Shown: one piece after another, positions 1 to 11,484 of the stretch
Numbering within the stretch: position 1 is the stretch's first letter
How the letters are laid out: every line of letters begins with the position of its first letter
Origin: Lasioglossum baleicum
Lineage: Eukaryota > Arthropoda > Insecta > Hymenoptera > Halictidae
Length of the DNA stretch: 64,000 nucleotides
Direction of reading: 5' to 3'
Assembly (NCBI RefSeq): GCF_051020765.1
Contig: NC_134929.1
Location: 5,606,786 to 5,670,785 of the forward strand
The notes under the pieces: generated by a model
What the model was told of the DNA's origin: nothing
Databases searched by the model: none
The model's input: the letters and a program-made list of their open reading frames with translations, nothing else
Position numbers and translations under genes: made by a program

Positions 1-1
1 G

Positions 2-1557
2 AGGCAGGCTTTCGCGAAGACAAAGGAAGCCCTTGCAAAGGCAACCTTACTAGTGCATGCGCGGGTAGGGGCAGAGCTCCGAATTGTTTCGGATGCGTCC
101 GATTTTGCAATGGGCGCAGCCCTTGAGCAGCAAGGAAAGAATTCCCTTTGGGAACCCCTTGCGTTTTCTCTCAAAAGTTTTCTCCGGCGCAAGCCAAATA
201 CAGCGCCTACGACAGGGAGCTGACCGCAATCTTTGAGGCCGTTAGGCACTTTCGGCACTTTGTGGAAGGTCGAGATTTCTCGGTCCTTACTGATCACAAG
301 CCGCTAATCTATGCGTTTCAGCAACGCCCAGAGAAAGCTTCTCCGAGACAATCTCGCCAGCTATGTTACATAGCACAATTTACGACGACGATTCGGTATA
401 TTCCGGGTACGGAAAATGTGGACGCCGACTCGTTGTCTAGAGTATCAGCTCTCAAACTACCCCTTGAGATCTCGCTCAAGGATATTGCTGAGCAGCAAGC
501 AAATGATGAACAGCTCAAGCTCATTTGCAGTTCTCCAGACTTTCCTCTCAAGCTAAGGAAGTTATTATGGGGTCCGGAGCATGTCGCGATTCAATGCGAG
601 ATCTCCGGTGAAGCGATTCGCCCATACATTCCTGGTGCGCTTCGCAGGTCGGTGTTCGACCTATTTCACAACCCCGCCCACCCGGGGGCGAGGGTAATGA
701 ATCGTTTGATTCGGCAAAGATATGTCTGGCCAAATATGACCAAGGACATAGCATTGTGGTGCAAGAATTGCATCAAATGCCAACAGTCCAAGGTGACTCG
801 ACATTGTCGTCACCTCCCTGAGCATTTTGTTGCTCCTGATGGACGGTTCGATCATGTCTACTTGGACATTATCGGTCCTCTACCGTCATCAGAAGGTTTT
901 TCATATTGTCTAACCCTTATAGATCGCTTTTCGCGATGGGTAGAAGCTGTTCCTTTACGGGACACTAATGCAATGACTGTTGCCAGAGCGTTTTTTGACG
1001 TGTGGGTCTCGCGTTATGGCGCGCCCAAGGTGTTAACCACCGACCAGGGGGCTCAGTTCGAGTCGCGCTTGTTCACAGCGTTATTATCGCTGATAGGTTG
1101 CGATCGTATTAGGACTTCCCCTTATCATCCCGCATCGAACGGCATGATAGAGCGGTGGCACCGCGTGCTCAAATCTGCGATTATGTGCCATACTGGCAAG
1201 GAATGGTCACGTGTGCTTCCCAACGTCTTGTTAGGACTCCGCACGCATGTGCGAGCGGATGTCGATGCATCCCCGGCGGAATTTTTGTTCGGGACAACCC
1301 TGCGATTGCCAGGGGAATTCTTCCTATATGAGGATTTTGCGCCAGATCCGAATGTGTTCTTGGAAGAATTTAAGAAATATATGCGCGACGTGCGTCCAGT
1401 GCCCGTTGTGCACAATAGCAACAGGCGAGCGTTGGTGTTCAAAGATATGCAAACATGCACTCATGTGTTTTTACGCCGCATGGCGAAGAGATCTCTGGAA
1501 CAACCATATTCCGGCCCTCATAAAATTATAAAGAGAATTAACGAGCGATTATTTAAT
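2..1557 (+). pseudogene. Gypsy (Ty3) retrotransposon pol, RNase H plus integrase, broken and truncated
   Basis: This is the 3' half of a Ty3/Gypsy pol polyprotein, which cuts the RNA template (RNase H) and inserts the cDNA (integrase). RNase H begins at the window edge in frame 2 (motif SDASDFAMGAAL) and continues in frame 1 with YDRELTAIFEAV and LTDHKPLIY, so a one-base loss near 165-175 shifts the frame. Integrase follows: a zinc site (H-x-H region FHNPAHPG, then CKNCIKC), then the D,D,E core seen as YLDIIGPLP, TTDQGAQFES and HPASNGMIERWH. The chromodomain-like tail reaches GPHKIIKRINERLFNV and then runs into unrelated palindromic repeat sequence at about 1560, so the C-terminus, 3' LTR and any env are missing. 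The upstream part lies outside the window. The copy is dead. Confidence 0.93.
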
Positions 1558-1654
1558 GTTGGTCAGACCAAAAATCTAGTAAGATTCTACTTACTTTCTA
1601 GTTACTTCAGTGGGGTACAGTTCGCGCATTTGTATCGCTTTCAATCGCTTTCTA

Positions 1655-1905
1655 GGCACTAATTTAGTGCGACCTGCCCTGTAGAACGGCATTCGGCATA
1701 TTAATGGGACCGTGCTGCCCTCTTACGAAGGCAGGATTCAGGACCGAGCTGAATAGAATATGGAAATAGCAAGCAACGCCATCTCGTGTTCGTTAAGCAG
1801 TTGCGTGTTTATCAGTGTTACCAAATTTTTTTTATGCACAGAGGTTGGCAACATTGATAAATAGTTATTTTCTAGTTACAAATCGAGGGTATAGTTCCCC
1901 CTTAA
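1655..1905 (+). repeat. Direct repeat, left copy
   Basis: This stretch begins GGCACTAATTTAGTGCGA and ends at the TTAA at 1902-1905. It recurs in the same orientation at 3721-3926. It has about 40 bases after the shared ACGGCATTCG that the right copy lacks. It flanks the family-I palindromes on the left, so it may mark a duplication of one element's right end. Confidence 0.8.
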
Positions 1906-2655
1906 GGGGTATATAGGGGTATATATCTAATAATATGATGACCCAAAGTAGAGAAAAAATCTAGGAAAAAATCCCGCAGATTTCAATGCATTTTCTGTCT
2001 CTAAAAGACTTTTTTGGCTTATGAGATGAGAAAAGCGCGCTGCGTTGAACCTTCCTCTTTAGAATGAGCCCTCACCCAGCTCAAAATATGCTCGTATAAG
2101 GTCAAACAACGTTTAGTTCCGAACCCATTTTTTCTAGTAAGATTCTAGTTATTTGCTAGATATTTGCTATTTACTAGAATCTTACTAGATTTTGGGTCGA
2201 AAAAATGGGTTCGGAACTAAACGTTGTTTGACCTTATACGAGCATATTTTGAGATGGGTGAGGGCTCATTCTAAAGAGGATGGTTCAACGCAGCGCGCTT
2301 TTCTCATCTCATAAGCCAAAAAAGTCTTTTAGAGACAGAAAATGCATTGAAATCTGCGGGTTTTTTTCCTAGATTTTTTCTCTACTTTGGGCCCTCATAT
2401 TATTAGTTATTAACATAATCTCGTTAACCTCGTGAGAAAAGCGCGCGGCGTCTAACCTTCCTCTTTCGAATGAGCCCTCACCCAGCCCACAATTTGCTTA
2501 AATAAGGTCAAACAACGTTCAGTACGAAACCCATGTTTCAACCCCTTTTTCTAGTAATATTCTAGTAATTTTCTAGTTACAAATCGAGCATATACTAGCC
2601 CCTTAAGGAAAACGGTGTTGATAGACTGCAACAGGCCCCCAACCAGGGGGCTTAA

Positions 2656-3104
2656 GGGGGTAGTATAGGCTCTATTTGTAACTAGAAAATTACTAGAATT
2701 TTACTAGAAAAATGGTTCGAAACGTGGGTTTGCGCGAATCGGTTGTTTGTCCTTATTTGAGCAGATTTTGGGCTGGGTGAGGGCTCATTCTAGAGAGGAT
2801 GGTTCATCACACACGGGTCTGGTCATAATATAAGTCAAAAAGTCTATTAGAGACAGAAAAATGCATTGAGATCTGCTGGTTTTTTCCCTAGATTTTTACT
2901 CTACTTTGGACACTCATATTATTAGATATAAACATAATCTCGTTAAAATCATGACCAGACCCGTGTGTGATTAACCTTCCTCTTTCGAATGAGCCCTCAC
3001 CCAGCCCAAAATCTGCTCAAATAAGGACAAACCCACGTTTCGAGCCATTTTTCTAGTAAAATTCTAGTAATTTTCTAGTTACAAATAGAGCCTATACTAC
3101 CCCC
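2656..3104. mobile_element. Short complete family-I palindrome (449 bp) between TTAA sites
   Basis: This unit starts with GGGGGTAGTATAGGCTC after TTAA at 2652-2655. It ends with the reverse complement before TTAA at 3105-3108. Its two arms of about 190 bases surround a centre of about 120 bases. It is half the size of the 880-bp copies at 60 kb and corresponds to the inner palindrome of those copies. Confidence 0.7.
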
Positions 3105-3720
3105 TTAAGGGGGAACTATACCCTACTGAAGTAACTAGAAAATAACTAGAATCTTACTAGATTTTTGGTCGAAACATGGGTTTGCGCGCCTCGACTTTTT
3201 GTCCTTATTTGATCTTATTTTGGGCTGGGTGAGGACTCATTCTGTAGAGGAAGGTTAAATACAGGTCGCTCTTCTCATGATTTAACGAGATTATGTTTAT
3301 ATCTAATAATGTGAGTGCCCAAAGTAAAGACAAAATCGAGAAAAATAACCGCAGATTTCAATGTATTTTTCTGTCTCAAAGAGACTTTTTTGACTGATAT
3401 GATGAGAAGAGCGACTCGTGATGAACCTTCCTCTATCAAATGAACCTTTGTGCAGCTCAAAATATGCTCGTATAAGGACAAAAAGTCGAGGCGCGTGATT
3501 TCATTCACATTAGCATAGATTTCCCCATGAAGACAGAGGTCCTCCCGGATGCAGAGCCAGTCTAGAGCCAATTTTAGTTCAGTTCGTTTAGACGAGATGG
3601 CGCCTAATCAGGAAGACTGTTAATCAGTGCTGCGATATTGTGCAACATTTCAGTGCTGCACTGCTGTCATCGTGGAATCATAGTAAAACTGACACAGATG
3701 AGTTAGATATTCTCATCGGT

Positions 3721-3926
3721 GGCACTAATATTAGTGCGAGCTGCCCTGTGTAACGGCATTCGCGACGACCTGAATAGAATATGGAAATAGCAAGCAACTC
3801 CATCTCGTGTTCATTAGGCAGTTGCGTGTTTATCAATGTTACCAAACTTTTTTTTTGCACAGATGTTTATAACATTGATAAATAGTTATTTTCTAGTTAC
3901 AAATCGAGGGTATGGTTCCCCCTTAA
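3721..3926 (+). repeat. Direct repeat, right copy
   Basis: Diverged second copy of 1655-1905, with an internal deletion of about 40 bases. It ends at TTAA (3923-3926). Both copies carry the terminal tract TTCTAGTTACAAATCGAGGG. Confidence 0.8.
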
Positions 3927-4000
3927 GCTGCCGTGTTAAAACTGTGGCCTAGTATTTTAGCGCTCCTAGTGTCCCGAGGCCGAACTAATGACAGTATATA

Positions 4001-4724
4001 CAGGGTGTTTACCTACAGGTGGGAGAAAATTTAAGGGGTGATTCTCGACGATAATATAATACGAAAATGAAGAATAAAAAAATTGCGATTTCGGCTTCGT
4101 TATTTAGTTATTAACAATTAAAAATTTGCCTAAAATGCTGCAACACTTCTAACAAAAGTATACGTTGCGTACGTCAGACAGGCGCGCGACAGTCTCGTAT
4201 CAAGTGACAAATGCATGCATACCTTGGTTCTCATTTGGGGCCCCAGCGAGGTGAAAATGTTTAAAAAATCGGTGGACGACATTGAACCTACCTACTCGTT
4301 AAAATCCACAAGGGCATTTCTATTATCCGCCCTATGGAATTATCGAGTAGAAGGGGTCAATGCCCTTTCACTTTTAAATTCTTCTCAAACATATCCACAA
4401 ATCCTTATCCTGCACTATAATTGTTCATAACACCGTACCTAATATACTGGAATAAACGCTCTAGCACTATTTACAATATCATACACACGCACTACGAGTT
4501 TACAGAGAGTACAAGTTTACTGAGGGGAATGAGGAGAAGGAGCCTGTCTGACGTACGCAACGTATACTTTTGTTAGAAGTGTTGCAGCATTTTAGGCGGA
4601 TTTTTAATTGTTAATAACTAAATAACGAAGCCGAAACCGCAATTTTTTTATTCTTCATTTTCGTCTTATATTATCGTCGAGAATCACCCCTTAAATTTTC
4701 TCCCACCTGTAGGTAAACACCCTG
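4001..4724. mobile_element. DNA transposon with 190-bp terminal inverted repeats, CAGGGTG ends
   Basis: The left arm 4001-4192 begins CAGGGTGTTTACCTACAGG and is repeated in reverse complement at 4540-4724. TATA flanks both ends (3997-4000 and 4725-4728), giving a TA or TATA target duplication. The 350-bp centre has an open frame of 71 codons with no recognisable domain. It is a non-autonomous element. The same CAGGGTG ends and TATA flanks occur on the element at 23145-25881, and similar ends at 51268. Confidence 0.85.
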
Positions 4725-4756
4725 TATAGATAAAAAGCGGTAGACGGTTGGAAAAA

Positions 4757-4838
4757 AACTGTTTACCCCAACAGGATGCGAACCTCGGTCTACCGCTTGG
4801 TAGTTCAACTCTTTAGCCGATTGGCCCACCGACGATCT
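4757..4838 (-). other. tRNA-like relic (Pol III A and B boxes)
   Basis: Read on the minus strand, an A-box-like stretch (GGGCCAATCGGCTAAAGAG) is followed about 30 bases later by a B-box-like GGTTCGCATCC. The acceptor stem and T-stem do not pair well, so this is not a convincing functional tRNA. It may be a tRNA pseudogene or the head of a tRNA-derived SINE. Confidence 0.35.
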
Positions 4839-5636
4839 TATAAAACCATCGAAAATTTTGGTATATGTATCGCAAAGAATGACTGCAGCTACACCACCGC
4901 CCCTGGTGTCCCGAGGCCGAAAAATAGTGGTCAAGCTATTTCCATTACAGCTTAAGCCCCCTGCCCCCAACCTAAAGTCATTATTTCATGAAATACCAGT
5001 CGATGCAGAAGGATTGAGAATACTCGAAATTCTTGCGTTAATTAGAAGGAAAATCTCAGTAAGGAAAGGGAATGCCGCGAGCCTTTTGGTTTCCCCACTT
5101 GGTAAAGAGGAGCCTATGATTTCAGCTTTCATTAAACAGCCAGGATTGGATTCGGGTGCACGAGCACTGTTGTACGTATTATCAGCTACCGCGTGTATAC
5201 TATAGGTCGACGATTATACGGAGTTCGGCGATTGTTTAAATATTTTGATGGTTATAGGTTGGAGAAGCTACCAGCTGACCGGAAAGCGAAACATTTTGAG
5301 AGGAGCGGAGGGCGAGTGCACGAATCTTATTTTCGGTCATTTTGAGACTGACGAGGTTGCCTCACCCAGAAATTATGAGATAATGGTGGCTTATGCCCAC
5401 GAGAATATATAAAAATCACGAAGTGTAAAACAAAATGAAAGTAAATATGGAAAATTTCGTGATTTTTTATGTAATACCTGTGCATTTTCTACGCAACAAA
5501 GGGTGAAATAAAATAAGCTTCTATGTGTGTATAATATAGAAGAAGGCCATTAGAGTGCCTATGATATCGACCACCGTACATGGATCTCCTTTACCTGACT
5601 TGTTTTTCAATATACACATTCGCATTAGTCATGTGA
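4839..5636. other. Intergenic stretch without recognised gene
   Basis: An open frame at 4858-5205 (115 codons, plus strand) encodes a basic protein with no motif I recognise. Its 5' end shares GTGTCCCGAGGCCGA with 3969-3985, so part of it is repeat sequence. Nothing else is visible here. Confidence 0.4.
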
Positions 5637-5639
5637 CTA

Positions 5640-5722
5640 TCTCAGAATTTATTTTTAGTGATTTCGGCGCACTGGTTCGATCAAGTATTAAAAATAAACA
5701 CTATTTGCAAATTTGATTAAAG
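5640..5722 (-). repeat. Inverted fragment of a PLE terminal repeat
   Basis: This stretch is the reverse complement of 8640-8720, which lies just after the hammerhead-like motif of the second PLE terminal region. Shared tracts include GATTTCGGCGCACTGGTTCG. An inverted terminal fragment upstream of the reverse transcriptase is typical of Penelope-like insertions. Confidence 0.65.
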
Positions 5723-5735
5723 TACTTATTGACCG

Positions 5736-6962
5736 CGTGCAATCTTATTATCAAATCCAGAATTCAGAGGTAACAACTTAGAAGTTTTAGATAGCAGGTG
5801 GGATGAACTCAAAGAACATACCACCATTAAACGTGAGGAATTCATTCATGCGGTTAAATTTGTTCTTGAGGCAAATGTATTTATGTTTAATGGTACATAT
5901 TACAAACAAGTGTTTGGTATTGCTATGGGATCGCCCATTTCTCCTGTAATTGCAAATCTTGTGAAGGAAAAATTAGAACAGGCTTCTATTTCAAAATTAC
6001 CATTTGAATTAGTTTTTTATAAGAGATATATCGATGACGTTATTACATGTTTAAAACCACAACAATTGCAAACTGTGTTGGACACGTTTAACAGTTTTCA
6101 TGATAGAATTCAATTCACTCACGAAATTGAGAACGATTCATGTCTGAACTTCCTTGATGTTAGCGTGTTGAGAGACGGTAACAAACTCAAAACGAACTGG
6201 TTTCACAAAGCTAGTTGGTCGGAGAGATACGTCAACTTTCATTCTCACCATCCCTTGCAACATAAAATTGGTCTGGTAAAAGGTTTGATTGATCGTGCTA
6301 TCCTATTAGCTAATCCAGAATTTAGATCTGACAATTTAAAAATTATTAAAGATGTATTAAGGCGGAACGGTTACCCGGTTGAATTTACTTCTCGTATAAT
6401 CAAGGAACGCATTTTTGATATTTATCACCCTCTTCTCGTCGATAAAAGAAAAGAGGAAAAATTCAAAAATGCGGGTCCAAAAAACTGGAAAAATACCGTT
6501 GTCGTCCCTTATGTTGAGAACATATCTGAAGACATAAGGAGGATTTTTAGAAAAATAGGAATGCATACAATATACAAGATACCTCAATATATTAAAACGT
6601 TTTTTCCACCAATTAAAGATAAACTACCACTTTGTAAAAACTGCAATGTGGTATATTTAATTCCATGTAAGGGATGTAGTCAGGTTTACATAGGACAGAC
6701 ATCTAGGTTATCAGAGACAAGAATAAAAGAACATAAACGTAACATTTTTTTGAACCCAACACAACATACGGCACTAACTAAACACTCTATTGAGCATGAC
6801 CACGCCTTTGACTTTGAAAACGTTAAGGCAATTGAGAAAGAAAGTAATTTGAACAATAGGATTTTGCTGGAAACGATTCATATGATTAAACATCATAGCG
6901 TGAATCTTAGGTATGAAACTCCTACGATTCAAGAATATTACGCAACACTACTGAATCAGTAG
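5736..6962 (+). pseudogene. Penelope-like element: reverse transcriptase plus GIY-YIG endonuclease (5'-truncated)
   Basis: A long open frame (359 residues from the ATG at 5883) encodes the back half of a Penelope-like polyprotein. The reverse transcriptase gives GIAMGSPISPVIANL near residue 12 and the catalytic YIDD box near residue 49. The linker ends in CKNCNVVYLIPCKGCSQVYIGQTSR, the GIY-YIG endonuclease with its preceding cysteines. The frame ends RYETPTIQEYYATLLNQ, the same end as the second copy. Upstream, 5736-5776 encodes ILLSNPEFRG, which matches a segment about 140 codons inside this same protein. Two copies have therefore been joined head to tail at about 5777. The N-terminal part of the reverse transcriptase is missing, so the copy should be inactive. 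Confidence 0.92.
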
Positions 6963-7343
6963 TGTGTTATGATGAATCACTTCCTAATAACAACTATTTT
7001 CCTATTACAAGTTATATAAATTACATCTTTATCAGATATTTAATAAAAGTTGTTCATCATATGGTCACGAATATGTTGTAAGTTTGGGTTCTTGACGTTT
7101 TTCACGGTTTGAAATAACCGCCAAATATCGGTCGACGATTGACTTTTGTTTTGATCGATCGACCTGTTTGCGTTCTGTGTCTAATGACTTCGATGGTCTA
7201 TGATCCAGTATCCAGTATAAAGCAATGTAAGTAAATTATTGCAGTATCTTGTTACATTTTTACATTCTGGTTACGCAGATATTTTAAAGTTTCTGGTTTT
7301 TACATTGTGATAATATATTTTTCAGACGCAGTTTTTCTACTTT

Positions 7344-7378
7344 CTTGAAAATGATCTGAATTAAGATCGAAACGTTGA
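7344..7378 (+). other. Hammerhead-ribozyme-like motif in PLE terminal region, copy 1
   Basis: The tract CTTGAAAAT is followed by a perfect 5-bp stem (GATCT 7353-7357 with AGATC 7364-7368), then GAAA and CGTTG. PLE terminal repeats are known to carry small hammerhead ribozymes with core CUGANGA, stem II, GAAA and stem III. Here the first core box is degenerate: the equivalent of the catalytic G8 reads A, so self-cleavage is doubtful. Confidence 0.45.
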
Positions 7379-7512
7379 AAGTTCCAAACTAACGTGCAAA
7401 TTTTGCTTTTTTCCTATAAACTGATCGAACCGTTGCGCCGAGAACATCTGAATATTATACATTTCACTACCTTGCGATCGATATTTCAAACAACATTTAC
7501 AGTAACAACTTA

Positions 7513-8147
7513 TTGTTAATTAAGAACACGCTACAAAAAAACGGCTATCCAGCTAATCTTATATCCACCATTATTAAAGAACGTACTTTTGAAATTTATC
7601 ATCCTATGCTCGTTGAAAAACGTAAGGAGGTAAGATTTCAAAAGACAGGACCGATAAACTGGAAAAATTCCGTAATTGTTCCTTTTGTCGATGGTATTTC
7701 AAACGATATAAGACGTATATTCAGAAAAGTGGGAATCCACACTATCTACAAAATTCCACAATGTCTAAAAGATTGGTTCCCCACGGTTATAGATAAGTTA
7801 CCTTAAAAAAAAGGCCATAATATAGTTTACTTTATACTTTATACCATGCAAGCGATGCAATCAAGTCTATATGTATTGGACAAACGTCTAGACATTTAGA
7901 AGCGCGAATCAGAGAACACAAGCACAATATTTTTCTCAGTCCAACGCATCACACTGCAATGACGAGGCATTCAATTGAATTTGACCATCCTTTCAACTTT
8001 GAGAATGCAAAAGTAATTAACCGAGAAGCAAATCTGCATCAAAGGATATTACTAGAAACAATTCATATGATTAAACATCGTAGCGTAAATCTTAGGTATG
8101 AAACACCGAAGATACATGAATATTACGCAACATTATTGAACCAGTAA
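7513..8147 (+). pseudogene. Second Penelope-like copy, C-terminal part with frameshift
   Basis: The first frame (7513-7803) matches residues around NGYPVEFTSRIIKERIFDIYHP of the upstream copy (here NGYPANLISTIIKERTFEIYHP), then stops after VIDKLP. The GIY-YIG region continues with frame disruptions at 7805-7890. The third piece (7959-8147) ends in RYETPKIHEYYATLLNQ. It is a diverged relative, lies in tandem with the first and is clearly dead. Confidence 0.9.
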
Positions 8148-8601
8148 TGCTATATGATGAATTTTTCTAAACAATTCCTTATACAGCTTCATAATTTTGC
8201 TTCAATCGACACATACACACAAATGGTGTGTATAATATAATTAAATTGAATGTTAATTAACAAATACCATATTTTATGATGGTAAGAGAGCAGTAAAAAG
8301 AGGACTACTATATTGACTGTGTTTGCTTTTGAATTTAGCGCCAAATATCGGTCAACAACTGAACGATCGATATGAGGTTAGTTTCGGTTCTATATGTCGT
8401 CACGGTACATTGGTACATCATTACCAAGTACATTGCCATAGCATCAACACGTGTTTCATTAAAATTCAGACTATGAAATATTACTTTATATAATATTGCA
8501 CTAAGCAAGTAAGTAGCATTTATTCCACGTAGTTTAAATCCACATAAAATTTAAAATTTTGCATCAATTATTACTTTACAGACGCAATTCTTTGAAGATT
8601 T

Positions 8602-8636
8602 CTTGAAAATGATCTAAAAGAAGATCGAAACGTTGA
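8602..8636 (+). other. Hammerhead-ribozyme-like motif in PLE terminal region, copy 2
   Basis: Same layout as at 7344: CTTGAAAAT, stem GATCT (8611-8615) with AGATC (8622-8626), GAAA and CGTTG. The loop between the stem halves differs from copy 1 while the stem is kept. It carries the same degenerate first core box. Confidence 0.45.
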
Positions 8637-8786
8637 AATAGGGATTTTGTGAAAATTTTCAAATAGTGTTTATTTTTAATACTTGATCGAACCAGTGCGC
8701 CGAAATCACTAAAAATATCGTTTATAACAACAATATACGATCGACATAAGGAAACAGTTATCTTCGAATTTAGTTCGGGTAAGTTC

Positions 8787-9120
8787 ATGCTGCACAGCCC
8801 TGCCACAACGATGAACGATCGTATTGCTCAAAGTATAAATAAAGTTTGGCCCGCCGCGCCGGTGTGGTCCATGATAGCTCATGACGTAGATCCGAGCAGT
8901 TTTTTTCTGGATGCGAAACTAGGATTACAGAACTGGTGCCGTTTTATGCAGTTTCGAAACGGAAAAAATGTTCAATGCTTTTGATTGGGAATTTCATGGT
9001 TCAAGGCGAGCAACTTACAGCTGCCAAATCCCGGGCATGGGCGTGGACGCCACACAGGCTTTGAACGAGGAGGATCACGTCAACTATTGGTCAAAGAAAA
9101 TCACAGTGTTCTCTTTGTAG
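8787..9120 (+). other. Two overlapping open frames of unknown origin
   Basis: A frame from 8787 encodes 65 residues (MLHSPATTMNDRIAQS at the start) and ends at 8984. A second frame from the ATG at 8968 to 9120 encodes 50 residues including GMGVDATQALNEEDHVNYW. A single frameshift would join them. The amino-acid composition looks more protein-like than the surrounding DNA, but I do not recognise the family. It could be a broken exon or a relic of a larger transposon gene. Confidence 0.3.
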
Positions 9121-9651
9121 AGGCCACTACAGTATAATATAGAAGATTAGGGGTCCGGAAACGGGTCGGCTAGAAATTTAGCTCTTCTTGCTATTCATTT
9201 GTAAAGTGGTCGAAAGTCGAGCACTGTCAAATATGTATCAGGAAGAGTACAAAAAGTTATACGGCTTTTTTTTTGTATTTTGTAATTATGCATTTTTGTA
9301 ATTTTCCGTCGGCTGGGCGATAAAGAAAGCTGTGCAACCTAATATTGCCCCAACACAGAGTGGAACCACGCGCAGGATCCAGGGCTTGAAACGGGTCCGG
9401 AAATAACTGTTTGAAACTGTTTCATTTCGGGCTTGATCGAAATAGTTATGAAGGACCGATATTCTGAATAACTGTTATGAAGGCCCGAAATTTTGGTTGA
9501 TATCGGTTTCGATTACGGTCCTTCGTACATGGATATCGGTCCTAGCTAGGGGTGCGCGGGTTCCCGAAATTTACGGGAACCCGACAGTCGAGTCGAGCCG
9601 GAGAAAGTCGAGCGAGCTCGAGCGAGTACTCGAGACATCTGAATGTTCGAG

Positions 9652-9786
9652 TAGCTTGATCGCATCGAGTAGCTTGATCGCATCGGGTAGCTTGATCGCA
9701 TCGGGTAGCTTGATCGCATCGGGTAGCTTGATCGCATCGGGTAGCTTGATCGCGTCGAGTACTTGATCGCGTCGGATGCTTGATCG
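9652..9786. repeat. 18-bp minisatellite near the left end of hAT-1
   Basis: About seven units of a sequence like GTAGCTTGATCGCATCGG lie subterminally. Subterminal repeats are where Ac-type hAT transposases bind, so these could be binding sites. The unit number differs from the right arm. Confidence 0.9.
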
Positions 9787-10704
9787 TCACGGATAGCCGG
9801 AGATATTCGGATTAAATTATTACATAGATTAGCCAAACTCGGACGCGATCTTTTTATACTCGTGATTAAACATACGATTCGTAATTCGCACTAATGCGGT
9901 CCTGAATTATGTACTCGGTTTTATAAGATGAAATATACAATATATATATATACATATACATTTCGGTTGTTGATTTCGGTTTCGGCTATGATTCTGATGA
10001 TTTCGATGATTTTTTATAATGTTATATAAATCAACATTTTGAACAAATAATTACAAAAATTTGTATTATTATGTATTATTAAACTATTATCTATTATTAT
10101 TCTTTATTTGAACAATTTTTTAAATAAATAATCTTTTATAATATTTACAATTTTATTTATATACTCATTATTTAAATACGTATTTATTATTTAAACAATT
10201 ATTTAAATAAATTTTTATGCTGCAAAATATAATGTATACAAATCCGTTTGTATACTTATTATTTATATAGCTATTTATTATTATTTATTTAAACAATTTT
10301 TAAATAAATAAATTTTTATAATGTATAGGAACTTGTTTATTTTACATTATTTGAATTATTGTTTCAATAAGAATTTATTGTCAAAACGATTATTTAAATA
10401 AATAAATATCTGTAACGACCAAAAAACATAATATATATACAGTAATATACACGCCTTGAATAATACAATATTACATGTTCTTCAGCCCGGCAGAATACGG
10501 AATGACAGAACCGAATCATAACCGAATCCGGAAGCGAAATCTATAATACATACAACTGAAAAATAACAGTTATAGAACCGAAATAATATCGGTTCTTAAG
10601 AACCGTAAGCGTAACCGATATAAGCCGTATTACACATATAGAGAATTAAGTGGGTAGTAAGTAGTAACAAAATATAAAAGCATATTTATGTTTTCTTAAT
10701 CCAT

Positions 10705-11045
10705 TTATTTTAAATTATTATGAAGGAAACATAGTTGCTCCACATTGTCCGGACATAATCTTGCTCTCGTGTTTGTAACTATATTTCCGGATGTACTAAA
10801 TAACCGTTCACTGGTTACTTGTGTCGCAGGTATGGCTAGAAAACGTCTCGCCACTGTGGATAATAGTGGAAATCTTGAACGATTCGATTTCCACCAGTGC
10901 ATAATATTAATATCCGTGGAAACAACGCTTTCGGACAAATACATCGCTATTTCCCTATCTTTTCTGCTATGAAATGTTTCCGCGTGTCTTTCTGTGTTTC
11001 CTAATGTATTTTTGATGAAATTTAATAATTTTGATTTTCTTTCAC
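10705..11045 (-). pseudogene. Inverted duplicate of hAT-1 transposase last exon
   Basis: This is an exact-length copy (341 bp) of exon 4 (13318-13658). It includes the hAT dimerisation segment with PATQVTSERLFSTSG and ends LCFLHNNLK. It sits in the left arm without the upstream exons, so it cannot make a full protein. Its antisense relation to the real exon means that read-through transcripts would form long hairpins. Confidence 0.93.
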
Positions 11046-11166
11046 CTAATCAAGAATTTATAATATATACAGATGCATTATACGATTGATAAAATTAATA
11101 AGGAAATATTATAGTTATTATCTTTCTATTACCACACTAATTAATGGACATGATCGTCCTTTTACT

Positions 11167-11285
11167 CACGTGCTGCTCATTTATTTAACAGACATTCACT
11201 TGTTTAACGGGAAAGCATGTGTGAGTGTGTGTGAATTACCGTTATACAAGTGAATGTATGTTAAATAAATGAGCAGCACGTCAAA
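11167..11285. repeat. Small hairpin element inside hAT-1
   Basis: Arms of about 43 bases (ACGTGCTGCTCATTTATTTA and its reverse complement) surround a spacer of about 30 bases with GTGTGAGTGTGTGTG. It lies just outside the left long arm, upstream of the transposase start. It may be a tiny MITE or part of the 5' untranslated region. Confidence 0.75.
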
Positions 11286-11484
11286 CAAATGGTTGTATAA
11301 AAGACAAAAGACAATCGGCCGAGGCTTCGTGGGCAACGCCGTACGGAGAGTCCACAGTCTTTTGCGGAACAGCCAATTGAAAGGTCTAAATAAATATTTT
11401 TATTATCCTTCCTCGAGCATTTATTCTCTTACTACAATATATAGTTTATATATTTATATAGTATATAACTAATAAGTTTAAATC

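Larger units (their letters stand above)
1566..3926. mobile_element. Cluster of TTAA-flanked palindromic elements (family I)
   Basis: Several partial copies of one repeat family lie head to head. TTAA tetranucleotides with C-runs or G-runs mark their borders at 1902-1905, 2603-2606, 2652-2655, 3105-3108 and 3923-3926. Arms near 1945-2155 are inverted at 2180-2395. The family shares tracts such as TTCTAGTTACAAATCGAGG and GAATGAGCCCTCACCCAGC with the copies at 60.0-62.0 kb. No coding sequence is visible. TTAA flanks suggest a piggyBac-type non-autonomous element, but no transposase is present to confirm it. The leftmost piece truncates the Gypsy pol gene. Confidence 0.7.
9547..11135 (-). repeat. 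hAT-1 left arm: inverted copy of the element's own 3' end
   Basis: This arm is the reverse complement of 13228-14771. It contains a copy of the last transposase exon, intron 3, the 3' untranslated region and the terminal minisatellite. The match stops at ACCAC (11131-11135), two bases beyond the splice donor of intron 3 in the other arm. Confidence 0.95.

Noticed and set aside
9542..9836. Overlapping open frames over the 18-bp array at 9.6 kb (and at 14.5 kb)
   Set aside because: Open on both strands because the unit length is a multiple of three; they are repeat shadows.
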